Below are positions 25,327 through 38,447 of a stretch of DNA of 64,000 nt, in pieces. The stretch is taken from positions 992,001 to 1,056,000 of the forward strand of contig CP103022.1 in NCBI GenBank assembly GCA_024752435.1. Direction: 5' to 3'. Made by a program: the position numbers and the translations under genes. Position 1 is the first letter of the stretch; the number at the start of each line of letters is the position of its first letter. This DNA is from Allantophomopsis cytisporea (Eukaryota > Ascomycota > Leotiomycetes > Phacidiales > Phacidiaceae). The notes beneath the pieces are model-generated. The model worked only from the letters and a program-made list of their open reading frames with translations. It ran no database searches and was not told where the DNA came from.

Positions 25327-28300
25327 TTGCAGTGCTGGAATATCTCGTTGGCTTGTTGGCTCTTTCTTGTTGGTTTTGGGGCCGGTGCAGGGGGCTTGCG
25401 GGCGTTTCTGGAGAGTCATCTGTTTGGAACGGTCTTGAACTTTGGCTTTGGACTTGGATTTGGCCTCTTTTGGATTTGAGCGTGGGATTTCGGGCGATTC
25501 AAATGTATCCTTTTGCGTGTTTCGGGAATTGCTTCTCTCTCTTTGGCACACGGCAAATTCGGCGTTGGGGATTTGATGTTCTGGTGTTGCTCCTCCCCCA
25601 CAGAACGTATCTTGCTTTGATCTTTTGGATCTTTCGATCATCCCCAGCTCTTTTTCCCCTTTTCTTTTCTTGTCAGGCTTCCCTGGGATATTGGTATTTC
25701 GGCCTTTGGGACTGATGATTAGCGTGACGTTTCTGGTGTTCGGGATAGATATGGGCTTACTATTTTTGCATGTTCTCGGACCGTGTTTGGCATTATCTGT
25801 GGTGTTTGAGTTTCTTGATCCTCTGCTGCTTCTGCTTCTGCTTCATGGTTTTTTCATGTCGGTTTTATAGAAGCTGTTTTGCTTCGCTTTTTGCCCATAG
25901 CACCTTTACTCATCTTGGCTCTGTTGTAGCCATCCGTAGCGACGAAATGATGCTTGCTTGCCTGCTTGCGGAAATCTTACCCTTGGTCTACTTCTTTCGA
26001 TGTCATGACGTGGAGAGTATTGGAAATTGATAATCTTGATTAACGACGAGGTTTTGGCTGTGAAATAGGAATAACATCATATATGAATATGAACAACAAA
26101 TAAACTATTATTATTGTTGTTGTATTTACACAATGAAAGGATTCTTTCTCGAAGATATATCATGCCATCAACCCCCCACCTCCTGGACCCGCACATATCC
26201 AATACGACGTTGCCCGCCGGCTAAGTCAAAAGTATATGTCGGGACATCCCTCCCCCACGTCTGCATACAAAACATCTCCCCATTTTGATGTGGTCCGATA
26301 TCTACCTACGCCAACTCGCTGCATTGAGGCTCTGGATCCCGTGCTTATACTTGTCTTCTCATATCTCTTCCCACTTTATTTTGTCTCGCTGCGGGTTCTG
26401 CTGGTGCTTTGATTGCGGGTGTCTTGACTGTGGTAGCTTCCTGGGTGATGGTATTTTGGGTAATCATATCTTGGATATTGGGTTGGAGATAAGATTGCTG
26501 CTATGGGGTTGTATATCATTTATGATGGATACACTAAGACGGGATTTCTTATTGTTTATGTGGAGGTTTGAGGGATTTCGCATATTGATTTTGGTATTAC
26601 CAAAGAAACCCAACTTGGTTGTCATCGTACTACGTAGATTTAATCGTGGTTGAATTGAAAGACTTTGAGGCCAAAGTTTAGTGCATCTTTTCATTCCAGG
26701 AGCACTGCAACCCAACTGCACGGGGCTTTCGGTCGGTATCGTATCGTATCGGATTACTGAATTGGAACAAATTACATGCATCGAACCCCACCAGTTGCAG
26801 AGTCCCGTAACTACAATTTCTTCCCTTCAAATGAGCAACCCCTTGAATTGCCGGCAAGAAACCAGAAACTATCTGGAGATCCGAAGATCATTCTCTGCGA
26901 CTATTATCTATTGACATAGTTACTTGTTTTGTCCAATCAGTTTCGCCGAGAGATATCATCTACCCCTCAGTGGAGGGGTAGCCGTTGCGTCCTTCCGCCG
27001 TACCTCAGCTTTCCCTTCAGCGACATATTTATTGGATTCTTTCTTCTTTGCGCCGCGCAGCTTTACCCTACTTTATTTCACCCGCTTACCATATCCTATC
27101 AAAGGTATTGGAGAAGTTCTTTTGAATTTTTGAGAATCCGGATTCGAATTCTGGTTCGGATTCAACTCTGGGGCAGAGAAGCCATCTCATCATCCAAGGT
27201 AAACACATACTATGTACACAAACCTCCAAGCAGTATATACAACCACTGGCTTACACAGATCTAAGCATATGCCAGCCTTAACGAACCCGAAATCCTTCAT
27301 CTACACTGCGAAGCGCAAACGATCTCTGGCCCGATTAGCATTCAAGTTGAGAGACACTCTAAAGGATGGCATTATCATTACTACTTCTTTGTATGATCCC
27401 GGTTACTGGTCCATTGTTGAAGACGTCGAAAACACTTCCCTCTATCTCTATCCTCGCCTCCAACTCCACACTCCTCACTCCCTGCCCTACAGCGACTCAG
27501 CTGCCTGTTACGCTGCTAATGCTAAACAGGAGCTATCCCACGTCTAGCTGTAATCCGCTACTCGATTATAGACTATGCATTGGCGTATCTATTAGTTCCT
27601 AACTATGATCCTAAAGGGCGGGGGAGGGGTGAGCAGAATGCGCTCTATAATAACCTTACTTCTAGTATCTACAGATACTTAACAGAATGTTTCAAAGTAC
27701 AGATGACTATAAGGAGCGGGCCGGAGCCAGCAGACATAAGTCAAGAAATGGAAGATCAAATACAAAACTTTCAACCCCTAATAAGCTAGTCAGGGTTTGA
27801 CTTTTGAGAAATCGAATCTGTCTATACCACGATGCGTTTAGTCGACGAGCATCGCACAAGTTTATTTCCACCCGAAAACGGCGCAGATCACGAAGGCTTC
27901 CTGCACCTCTTCATTTCAGTCATATATCCTTCAGCTATATTGGCTATAAAAACTACAAACCCTTTCGTTCCAGTTTTTGAGATGTCGTAATTTATCTGAT
28001 GCTTCAAGCATTAAACCTTGAGGACGTCTCATTCATAGAGTCAGCTTGAGCTGAGAATTTCAAAGGTGGCGTAGGTAATATGCGAGGATTGATTATCACA
28101 AATAAAGAACTGATCCTTGCCCATTTCGAAAGTCTGTCTGAAAGTAAACCCTGGAACCTCCCCATATTTATTTATGTTCTCAAAATCTATCCTTCTAATG
28201 CTTGAGTGCATGGAGATTTTCACAAATATTACATATCAAAAAAGACAATTTATCCAGTAGGCTGTTTCCGGTCACTCGTAAAGCTAGAGTTTTATTCATA

Positions 28301-28396
28301 AAATTTGCGTCGATGGGAAAATTATAAAGATTTTATCTTCGGTGTGCAGTCACTTAAAGGAGATTCCAGTCATCGAACCATCATAAATAATACAAC
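25327..28396. other. intergenic stretch, 3.1 kb
   Basis: 3' region of the Zn2Cys6 gene followed by space up to the stop of the LysM gene. Open frames at 25296-25715 and 26285-26653 are Trp/Leu/Phe-rich and look like non-coding T-rich sequence. No RNA gene or mobile element was recognised. Confidence 0.6.
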
Positions 28397-31286
28397 TTAT
28401 TTTGTGGCAGCAACCCCCACACAATACGCCTCATCCGCCCAAAAGCCGCTGGTACAGTCACTAGAGACCGCTGGATTCCAAGCGAGGAATTGATCACTTG
28501 TAATGTCATAAGCCGTCTCCACAGTCGCGCAATTATCACCGGCTATCAAGAAGTCAGATTCCTTTCGCGGGAGGGAAGAAGCAGGAAAGGGGAATGAATG
28601 TAGGGATACTTACACTGCGCGACGTACCACGCGTTGCAATTGGACGGCTCACCACTCTGGGTGGGCCCTGGAGCAGTCGCTGAAGAAGTGGAAGAAGTCA
28701 AAGAGGCCAGAACGGAAGTGGACGTCGGGGTGGTGGTGGTGGCCGCGGTGGAGACCACGGAAGACGAGGAGGTCGAGGATGTGCCGACACAATAAGCCTC
28801 GTCGACCCAGAAGCCGGACAGACAATCCGAGGAGACGGCTGGATTCCAGCTCAGGAACTCATCGCTAGTGATGTTATAGGCGGCTTCAACGGTCGAACAT
28901 GTATCGCCGGCTGAGTCGCAAGTGTTAGTCCTATAATACATCTGGACGTTGAATTTGTTTGACTTACATTCCACAATGTACCACGCATCACAATTTGCGG
29001 GCTGTCCAGTTTGCGTCGGTCCCGGAGCAGTTGTACTACTGACCGTAGTTGTTGACTGTGATGATGTGATCGAGGAACCACTGCCCGTTGCGCTTGCAGT
29101 GGCTGTTGCGCTGACAGTACCTCCACTGAAGCTGGGCGTAAAGCCTGGTACAGCAACACAATAGGCATAATCTAAGACAATTGTTAGACAGATATAGAAT
29201 GGAGGTTTGAAAATACCGACCCAACCAGAGCCCGCTACAATCTGCTTCAACTACAGGGTTCCAAGCATAGAATTCTTCAATGGTAATCCCATAGTCTTCG
29301 AGGATCTCCTCGCATGTCATTCCGGGATCGGCATCCACATAGTTTGTGCAGTTGCTCACAGTCCCAGTCTAAAGATGAAGTCAGCATTCTTCTCTTCAAG
29401 ATCAATTCATGAATGTTTTTGCACAGAAATCAGGGATATCTATCTTACCCTAGTTGGAAGTAACTCCGATGTTGCTGTCGCAGAAGGCACTGTGAAGGTT
29501 CCAGACCACAGAACGCAGTAATAAAGATTGCTTTCAACGGTACAAGTAGATTCGCTTGTGTTGCCCACACTTGGATTCCAATATTCAAATGTTGTGAGAT
29601 CGAGTCCAAATGTATCAGCGACCATTTCACAGTTACTAGTGTAGAAGGTGCCATTAATCGCAGTCTGGTAGTCTGATCCATCAATATAGACCGCGCAGTC
29701 AGTTCGAGTGCCATTGGCATAATCCGGGGTGGTGGCATTGTATTCAGCTGGGATATATGTAGCATTTGGGAGATCAGTGTAAGCAACCACAGCTGAAGTA
29801 GATGTCGCCGTTGCAGAAGAGTATCCTAATGCTCCAGGATAATTGCTTACTAGAAACCAATTAAATAAGTCCCTTATGATGGAAAGGATAGCTTACTATC
29901 GCCTACAGGCTCAACGCAGTAGCTTTCATAAGCGTAGAGATTTGTACAACTGAAATTCTTAGCATGTCTTGTCGCTATCTCGTTTAGTTTGGTTTCACTT
30001 ACTTTGTGTTCACTTCTGGGTTTAGAACTTGGAAGTCTGCAAGAGATATACTATACTTGACAAGGAGAAGATTGCAATAATCACCAGGCAAGGCCTCATA
30101 CCACAGAGCACAATCCTGGACAGTACCACTTGCAGCATTCGTCGGCACCGCAGCCGTTGTCGTAGCGCTTGCTGTGACTGTAGAATCGGGAGCTACATAT
30201 GCACCCCCAGGAGCTGAGATACAAATCTCAGTACCCCAGGACTTCTTGATGTTACTGCATTGAAGATCGAAGATGGGATTCCAAGCCAGTACTTGAGCAA
30301 AGGTGATGTTCTGAGAACTGGCAATAGACGAACAGTTGTCATACTTTTGAATTGTATAAGTTTGGCAACTGTGCTGAATACAGAGTGTACCATTATTGGG
30401 AAAGTCGGCACAGTATGCTGCCAAACTGTTGTCTTGTAGCAACCAATTTGTACCAATCTGCTCAGCTTTAGATACTGACTCACAGGTGTCACCCTCTTGG
30501 ATAGTATAATTGGTGCCTGTACAAGCAGTAGTTGTTGCGGTGGCTTCTGGGCTTCAGCGATCATGTCAGTTGAGGTTTCATGCGAGTTAGTCAGGTGACT
30601 TACACTGTAAATGCAAAGGTTGATGTAGAGAGCGGATAGCCTGTTGCTGAACAGCTGGACGTCCGAGAACTATACACTGATATCACATCCTCGCCATCAT
30701 AGTATGGAGAACTTGCTTCGTATTGGAGGGTCTGGAGAGTGCAATCACTGCATGCATCAGAATCTCCTCCAACCGTGGTAGCGTTATCTAGGGACACAAT
30801 GATCAGCTTAACTTGAAGATAGTACTCTTCATAGACTCAATACTCACTCAAATTACTCTGATCGGCACTGATGCCAGCAGCTGTGGCAGCCAAAACATTG
30901 CAATATTCTCCACTGCTGGTAAGGCAACTGATATCAAATTGATATCTCAGTATCTCGGCAATAGTGTAGAGCGGAAGATCTCCCGCGTCAGTCTGACTAT
31001 CATAAGTTTGATTCCCGCAAGACGCTGTGACAGTACTTTCGAAACTGTCGAGAGCATCTTCGCAGTCACTTGTGCAGAGATCGGTGAGAAGGGCTTCCGG
31101 ATAGTACAATCGAGGACGCAGTTTTCTGATGGTATCGTTGCAAGCAATATCAACCGTCAGGGCACTGTAGCACTCATCGGTGATGTTTGTGAAAAGTGAA
31201 GCATTTCCCACATATACGACGGCTTGGACTCTAGTGGTGAGAACAACCAGCAAAAGAATGAAGTAATGAATGTTGTTTCCGATCAT
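28397..31286 (-). CDS. secreted protein with seven LysM-like modules
   Basis: Nine exons on the minus strand: 30848-31286, 30604-30787, 30003-30551, 29897-29949, 29449-29849, 29221-29368, 28968-29171, 28614-28910 and 28397-28542; all phases agree and give 806 residues. A signal peptide is clear (HYFILLLVVLTTRVQA, residues 7-22), which decides the start against an upstream in-frame ATG at 31325. Residues 23-207 are a Cys-containing region without LysM character. LysM-like modules begin near residues 223, 273, 357, 480, 550, 655 and 754, each with the pattern Y/W-x(3-6)-GD-x-C ... F-x-x-WNP-x-V ... C ... YCV, e.g. GDTCSTVEAAYNITSDEFLSWNP. Thr/Ser/Ala-rich linkers separate the last modules. LysM binds chitin or chito-oligomers; many fungal forms act outside the cell to shield or sense chitin. 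It is transcribed away from a subgroup-C chitinase, the arrangement known for such pairs in other filamentous fungi. No catalytic domain seen. Confidence 0.92.
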
Positions 31287-33021
31287 CTTGGAAAATGCTG
31301 AAGAGCTGTAAGGTGTGCAATGCATTCACAGGAAAAAAGAGAGAGGAGACAGCTACGTCCAGATACTTTGTCTATCTACATGCCTCAAGACTTATCATTT
31401 AACAATCCCTATGGCACGAGTAGTATTGTCATGATAACGAATGTCAGCCGTACTACATTTACGGCTAACATAATCAAAGTCAAGGATTACAATCCGGGGA
31501 CTAACCTGTTGCAGGACATCCCGAAACATCGACATTTAGTCTATCAAGAAACCGCATGATTAATTTCATAGAGCGAAGCGTAAAAAGCACTTCAATTAAT
31601 TGGTAAGCTTAAGTGGATATGGGGAGTTCTCTAGGCTTAGGATTGAGTACCTGGAGGTAGGTATTTACTAGGATTAGGATCAGGATGTTATGAACACAAG
31701 TTTGGCCCTCGAAGATAGACCTATTAACTCTAGTATGAAGTCTATCTTTTTTTTCCCTCTTCCTTGTAACTTCCCATGTATGTCTTGCCGTGCCGCTCGC
31801 CGTCTAGCTTATGGGGCAAATCGTTCGAGAGGATATTTACATGAGGAGAGGCTAGTTTCTCGGTGCTTCATTCCGCATAGTCCATAGTGACTTGATTGTA
31901 CGTACAAACAAAATTCGTTAGTTTCGATGTAAAGACAAGCTTAAACAACTTTGATAGGTGGACGGTGATATGAGATGCTCAGGTACGCGAGCAAACCCTT
32001 ACAAAATCTACAAATGGCCCCCAACGCAGCACTTATATACCCTGCTGGTCCCCACTATCGGACCTTGCGTGTAGATACATACTCCGAGTATGTACATAAC
32101 AATTGATTTGCTTCTCTCTTCGGGGTCTTCGGATTCGTTAGGATGAGGGCTTATCCATTTATTTACTTATTTACTTATTTACTTGTGCGATTAGAACAGA
32201 CATAGGTGATGTGACCATGGTGCTATGTTTTTTCATCTTTTTTTCTAAGGATAAAGTTGCTCCGCTCGTACCAGTATCTAAACACATGTTGCAGATATGT
32301 ACATACATAAAAATAAACACATACATAAATACATCCATTCCATCTATCTACATCTATCTATCTATAAATCCATACGCCACACCAATACATCCCCACAATA
32401 TGTGGCCGACAAGTTCATCCGAAGTTTGGGACCCTCCACTAGTATGCCCGTTTCTGCCTTACTTTTAGCTTCGGAAGAGGCTTCTCGGGCATAACCATGC
32501 AAGTCAAGTCCCTGCAAGTCAAGACCTTGCACAAAAGGTCGTGAACCCAGCCCACGCTACTTCCCGACAACACGCCACAGCAGCACCTTGGCAGAACTCG
32601 AAAGCTTGAACAATCCGAGACAAAGGAAAGCCTTGCGATGCATATATCTTACTCGGCAAGACTATCTAAGCCTTTCACCTTCTGTCTACCGATGTCACGT
32701 CGCTATGTAGCAATTTCCATCTTCCATGGACGATAACTCTAGTGTGGCAGAGACAGCTTTGAGAATTTTTCTGACCATGCTTGGTACTGTATGGTTATAT
32801 TGGATCTCGGAAGTCTTCCCTAAACCGTATCTAACACAATGGGTCTCATGAGACTTGCGGGAATGTTAGAGCTATCAAGTGCTGTCGTCGGTTGCTCACT
32901 ATCAATTGACAATGGGCACGACTTTTCTGTATAAACATTTTAATGATCTGCTCCTCCCTTCCATTTTGATTCCCTTGCTCTGCAGCGTCAAGAACATCCA
33001 TTCATTCTCTTCTACTTCACA
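31287..33021. promoter_or_regulatory. shared divergent promoter region of the LysM and chitinase genes
   Basis: The 1.7 kb between the two start codons must contain both promoters. No gene is recognisable inside it. It has repeated TTTACTTA units near 32157-32183 and a CATA/CTAT-rich stretch near 32290-32372. I could not identify specific factor-binding sites. Co-regulation is an inference from the layout. Confidence 0.6.
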
Positions 33022-36000
33022 ATGCGGCACACTCATTTATACATACTTGCAAGTTGTTTGCTTCTTACACTCCTTGATAACTTTGTTACTGCTGCTCCAC
33101 ATAATCAGCGATTTGCAAGCAGTCATGATACACTTCGATGGCTAGACACCAAACGATCAGAGATGATCAAAGCCGAACGAGCACATACTTGTCCAAATTT
33201 GGCGTCACCCATTGACAAATTCATTGATTACTCGGTCAAAATTCGCGGAGAAACAGAGGAAGACTGTGGTTCTTCTCTGTCAGAGAGAACCAATACAGAT
33301 ACTTACGCTTGTGATGAAAACAATCCCTGCAGCAATGGTGAGTTTTGCTTTCGAGTTGTTCGATGAAATAGAAGGCCACGGCTAATCTATCTGCAGGTGC
33401 ATGCTGTGCCAAAACTGGCTACTGTGGCTACGGTCCGGATTCTTGTGGAACATCTGGAACTTCACCGAATGATGCGTGTTGGAGCAATTGCGATGCTCAT
33501 GCTGAGTGCGGGCAATATGCTCTCATCCCAAACACCACATGTACACTGAATGTTTGCTGTTCAGAGTACGGATTTTGTGGTATGACAGATGACTTCTGTG
33601 GTACGGGATGCCAAAGCGATTGCACTCAACCCGATTCCGGTTCCTCAGACAGCGATGTTCAAGCTCGAATTATTGGATATTATGAGTCGTGGGCTCATGA
33701 TCGTACATGTAGTGGCATGACATTCCAAAATATTCCTGTGGGCAGTCTTACCCATCTTCATTTTTCCTTTGGTTACATCACCCCCGACACTTTCGAGATA
33801 GGACCTATGGATGATGCATCTCCGGACCTGTTCACAGATATGACGGCGTTGAAGTCCCAGAACAGTGGTATCAAGATGATAATATCACTTGGTGGCTGGA
33901 GTTTCAGTGACAATGGGACTACAACGCAAGCTGTTTTTCCTGACATGGTCAGTTCCAAGACAAAACGAGCCACATTCATCAAAAACCTCATCGCTTTCAT
34001 GGTTGAATATGCTTTTGATGGTGTTGACTTTGACTGGGAATATCCGGGCGCCACAGACCGTGGTGGAACCACCGACGATGGAGTCAATTATACGGAGATG
34101 CTGAAGGAATTGCAGACTGCCATCGCTGCAGAAACAAAAGACTATGTTGTGTCTTTTACCTCTCCAACTTCTTACTGGTACCTACGACACTTTGATCTTA
34201 AAAACATGATGGAGTATGTCGACTACACCAACTTGATGGCATACGATCTTCATGGCACCTGGGATTCCTCAGACCCAATCGGCAGTATTGTACTCGCACA
34301 TACGAACCTGACAGAGATTGATTTGGCACTCGATCTGTTCTGGAGAAATGATATCGACCCTGCGAAGATCAATTTAGGCCTAGGCTTTTATGGTCGTAGC
34401 TTTCAGCTTTCGGATTCATCTTGCTGGGAGCCTGGGTGTCCTTTCAAAGGAGGAGCTACTGCTGGGACTTGTACCAAAAATTCGGGCACCCTCTCTTACA
34501 AGGAAATCCAGCAGATTATCACTGCCAACGACCTTGAGCCATATTATGACGAGACGGCGGGTGTGAAGTACGTCACTTGGGATACCGACCAATGGGTCAG
34601 TTATGATGACAAGGAAACATTCCAACAGAAAATCACATATGCCAATGGTCAAGGGCTTGGTGGTCTTCTCATCTGGGCCATCGATCTTGATACAGATGAT
34701 CTTGATGCTCTGCAGGCTGTCATATATCCGAAAACATTGAATGCCTTTGACGATGCAACTTCCGATGCTAGTTACTGGCAGGAAGCTTCATCTGGATCGT
34801 GTCGTGTCACAGACTGTGGAGGGACCTGCGTTGCTGGTGAGATCAAAATCACGTCTCAGCCCTGCGGTAGTGCAAAGCCTGTAACCAGGCACTCTACGAA
34901 AAAGGACAGTCAACTCTGTTGTCCCCTTGCTGCTGCACCTGATCCCAGTTCTTGCACTTGGCGTGGGACTGCGTCTGCTTGTAATGGACATTGTCACGAC
35001 GGCGAAATTGCAATGGAGCAAAACAGATGGGGCAGTGGAGATTATTGCGAGTCTGGCTCTAAAGTTTATTGTTGCGAGGTCCCCGCTGAAAAATCCACAG
35101 GCTGTCGAGTTACAGACTGTGGCGGCTCCTGCACTTCAGATGAAGTGTCCATGGCTGGAGATTTTTATGACAATTGTGCTTTCAGCCCGAAGAAGCTCTG
35201 TTGCGCCAGTGACAACACTTTTACAGACTGTGCTTGGCATGGCAAAGATGGAAGCTGCTCAGATAATGTTTGTACAATCGATACTCAGATCCAACTCGCA
35301 GAGTCTTGGGATGGAGGTGGTGCTGACTGCGGCATCCATCTGGAGCGAGATCGTGTCTTCTGCTGCAATACCCCCAGCGGCGAATCGCCTTGGCTTCCAG
35401 TACCACTCGATTATTTATTCGAAAATCCTCCCACCGATGATGATGCTGACTCGGAGTACAAATTATCTGTCGATGATACCTGGGGTGGTCAATCCGTTCA
35501 AGGAGATGATAGCACCCCTAACGATGCTGCTTTTGGATTTTTCATCATGACTAGTCCGGAGACAATCCAGACAAGTCTGGATAAGCGTGATGGATCTCAT
35601 TGGGAGCTCTTTGACTGTTTCGATGCGAAGAGTGAAGATGAACACACAATTCGCATGTTTTGTAATGACCAATCCATGGATAACAATTGTCACAAGATCT
35701 CTCTTGGAAGCGGTGTCCCGGGTACCATCCTTGAAATGCCTTCAGGATGTGGTCCCGGACGCTATGCGGTTGCAAAATCTATGATGCCGTCCAAGAACCA
35801 GACTATCCCGGGGCACGTTTTCAAGCGAAATCTAGTATCAACACCAGTTGTCTACGATCTCACTTTTGACTATGACTTCAGCAGAGTTCCAAGAGATGAT
35901 GCTGCAGGCACAACACAGATTCGTCTCGACTACAGTAACCAGAAAGGTTATTGGGACGGAATTGTCGACAAAGCCGCAGACTCGAAGCGTAAGAGGTCCA

Positions 36001-38447
36001 TAGATGAATTCGATGGAAATCATAAGAGATGGCTCGAGGAAGCGTGGAGAGAGGATCACCATGAAGGCCTCGTAAGCCGCAGTGAACTTCACGAAAGATG
36101 GTTTGGAAGTGATGTTGTGGACTGGCTCAAAAACCTTCTCAATATCGCTACTGATGCACCCCTCATCGACCATTCTATCAGCGAGACTCTGACTGTAGTT
36201 CTCCTTGAGGAATCCTACACTTGTGAGCTCGGAGGTGTTGATGTTGCAGCCAAACTCAACGTTCAGGCTGAGACTAAGGTTTCGATAGATACCAGCTTTG
36301 GTCTGACCATCATTACAAGTCTCGCTCTTCCTCTTGATCTCAGCAAATCATACCTTTACTTCAAAAACAAAGGTAGTGTTTCGGCGTTGTTCACTATAGA
36401 TGCGCTCGCAACTGCCAGTTTCTCCACTGGAGACAAGGAACTTTTCGGTCTCGAGAATTTTGGTGCGACGTTCAGTGTCCCAGGAATTTTGACTGTTGGT
36501 CCAAATTTCCGTATCTTTGGCAGTGTAAATGGTGATCTTTCACTGGCTGGCCACATTGAATCGCAAGTCAACCTTGGGTCTTGGGAGGTTCAACAGACAT
36601 ACCCTGATCAGGAGACAGACGAGAACCCAAAGTCTCTAACAACTCCAGACAGAGATGGAACTCAGAAAATGGGCTCACCATCTTTCAACTACAGTGTCAC
36701 GGCTGAAGGTCAGATCACAGCGCATGTCAAGCCAACAGTCACATTTGGTCTGGACTTCAATACGAATTTCCTTGACGTAGCAAGCGCCAAGATTGATCTC
36801 GTTGCAGATGGATCCCTTCAATTCTACGCCACAGCCACAACTTCAAATGACGAAAGCTCCTTCTGCTACGGGGCAAATGCTCAAGCTTCCCTTTATGCCT
36901 CGGTCGATGCACCTAGTGCATTCGGATGGGATCTGAGCGTACCGGAATACGCACTCGCCTCTGTCACTCCGGTTGCAGTAATTGAGAAAACATGTCCCAT
37001 CACAAGCAGAAGTATTGATAGCTTTGAGGAAAATTATTCCCTCGAGAGAGATGCATACTCGGACGAGTACTATGCCAGTATTTCGAAGCGAAGCACCGTT
37101 ATTGGGCCTCTCTTACATCTGAGCAGCGGTCTCTCGTGTCCGTCTGATAGTTCAAACTCTTCCTCTGGAAACATCTCAACGTGCCCACTCTGTGATGATG
37201 AAACGAGTGATGAACTAGCATTGTCTCAAAGAGATGGAGGATCTTGTTATCTTGACACGAGTACTGAGGTTGCTTGTTCTTCCTCTGATCTTAGCTCTCG
37301 AGGATTACTAGAAGGCGAATATCTTGATGAAGACAGCGCATTCATACAAGCCAATGGTTCACACTTGTGGAAGCGCACTGGTCAGAAGGAGATGACCTGG
37401 ACCGATCCAACGGGTGTAGCATGGGTGCTTAACATTGGAAGCTATCCCACCTGTGGTGAAGCAAGAACTGCATCCAAATACTCAAAGGTTGAAAGATGGA
37501 TGGGATTTGACGGTGGAGATCAAGCATGTATTCCAACAATGGCCGCCAGGAATGGACGGAACGTTGACTACAGCGCCATGGTTACCGAACACGTTTTTGA
37601 GACGCAACTCATAAGCCGTTTCTTTCAGTACCTGCTGAGTGGATCCATGCCGACAGGATATACAAATCCTACCAATGCCTGGATATCGGAGACCTTGCTT
37701 GGTATCGATCTAGGCATCAATGGAGTCTGGAACCTTCCTCAAAGCACGAGAACTGGCGATGCAAGCTTCGTACAGGATGTGATGTCACGGGGAATGGGTA
37801 CGGTTGATAATCCTCAAGACCTCGTTCTTGCAGCTAAGGGTATGAATGGCATGAAAGGACATGTCATGGATCTGGAGACTGTCACTCTTGTCGAAGGTGG
37901 CTTCAACGATGAGAAAAGTGATAGGATTGCTATTCGTGATGTGAGTACTTGAAAACCCTATGGGAAACCACCACTGACATTCATCTAGTTCTGCGGGATA
38001 TTTACATACCTCAGCGCCGACACAAATACAGAAGCCGTGTGGAACAAGTTCATGCGCCCATCAAATTGGATTGATCTAGTCTTGTACGCTTTTGACGCAC
38101 AATATACTTGGGGGTCCCGTGCCGGAGAGCCTACTGGTCCCAATGCCCAACCTTCTCTGCGTTATTTGTATTCTCGATTCATCGACACCCAGTTGAGCAC
38201 AATCGAAACCAAGTCAGCCAATCTGATAAGAAGTGCAGCCACAGACTTCCAATCGTACCATAAGCCGCAGAGCACTTCTGCCAAGGCCTGGATCACCAGT
38301 GCTTTTGGAACGAGTGGCTGGGCTCTACCGGCGAACATGAAATTCCCCAGAGTGGCGGGGACAGGTACTTATGGTGTGTATGGAAACGCTGCTATGACCA
38401 TTGATTATAGTGGTGCTACAGTCAACCTTGGTGCGCCAGCACCCTGA
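33022..38447 (+). CDS. GH18 subgroup-C chitinase, killer-toxin-alpha/beta-like
   Basis: Three exons, 33022-33337, 33397-37940 and 37989-38447, give 1772 residues. A signal peptide is present (residues 1 to about 24, ASCLLLTLLDNFVTA). Two Cys-rich chitin-binding segments of ChtBD1/CBM18 type follow at about 100-185 (CCAKTGYCGYGPDSCG; CCSEYGFCG). The GH18 catalytic domain spans about 197-545, with SLGGWSF at 269-275 and the active-site motif FDGVDFDWEYP; the catalytic acid is Glu320. Three or more Cys-rich modules (CRVTDCGGTC, CRVTDCGGSC) cover about 560-780. The rest, to the C-terminus, is a long region of the kind found in subgroup-C chitinases, whose overall build resembles the yeast killer-toxin alpha/beta precursor. 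Several dibasic KR sites could be cut by a Kex2-type protease. Family members are secreted and are linked to attack on, or remodelling of, fungal walls. It faces a LysM gene, as is typical. Existence and class are near certain; any toxin-like activity is only an inference from family architecture. Confidence 0.95.

Noticed and set aside
25153..25715. Overlapping frames of 139-162 codons on both strands at the end of the Zn2Cys6 gene.
   Set aside because: One is antisense to the real coding end; the other is Trp/Leu-rich translation of T/G-rich 3' sequence. Neither has coding character.
26760..26800. GGGGTTCGATGC on the minus strand, like a tRNA B-box.
   Set aside because: No matching stems, A-box or acceptor arm around it. 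No tRNA gene was convincingly found in the window.
30193..30564. 123-codon minus-strand frame in the LysM gene region.
   Set aside because: It is an alternative frame over LysM exon 3; the LysM frame has the conserved motifs.
34927..35550. 207-codon plus-strand frame inside the chitinase gene.
   Set aside because: Shadow in another frame of the Cys-rich modules of the chitinase.
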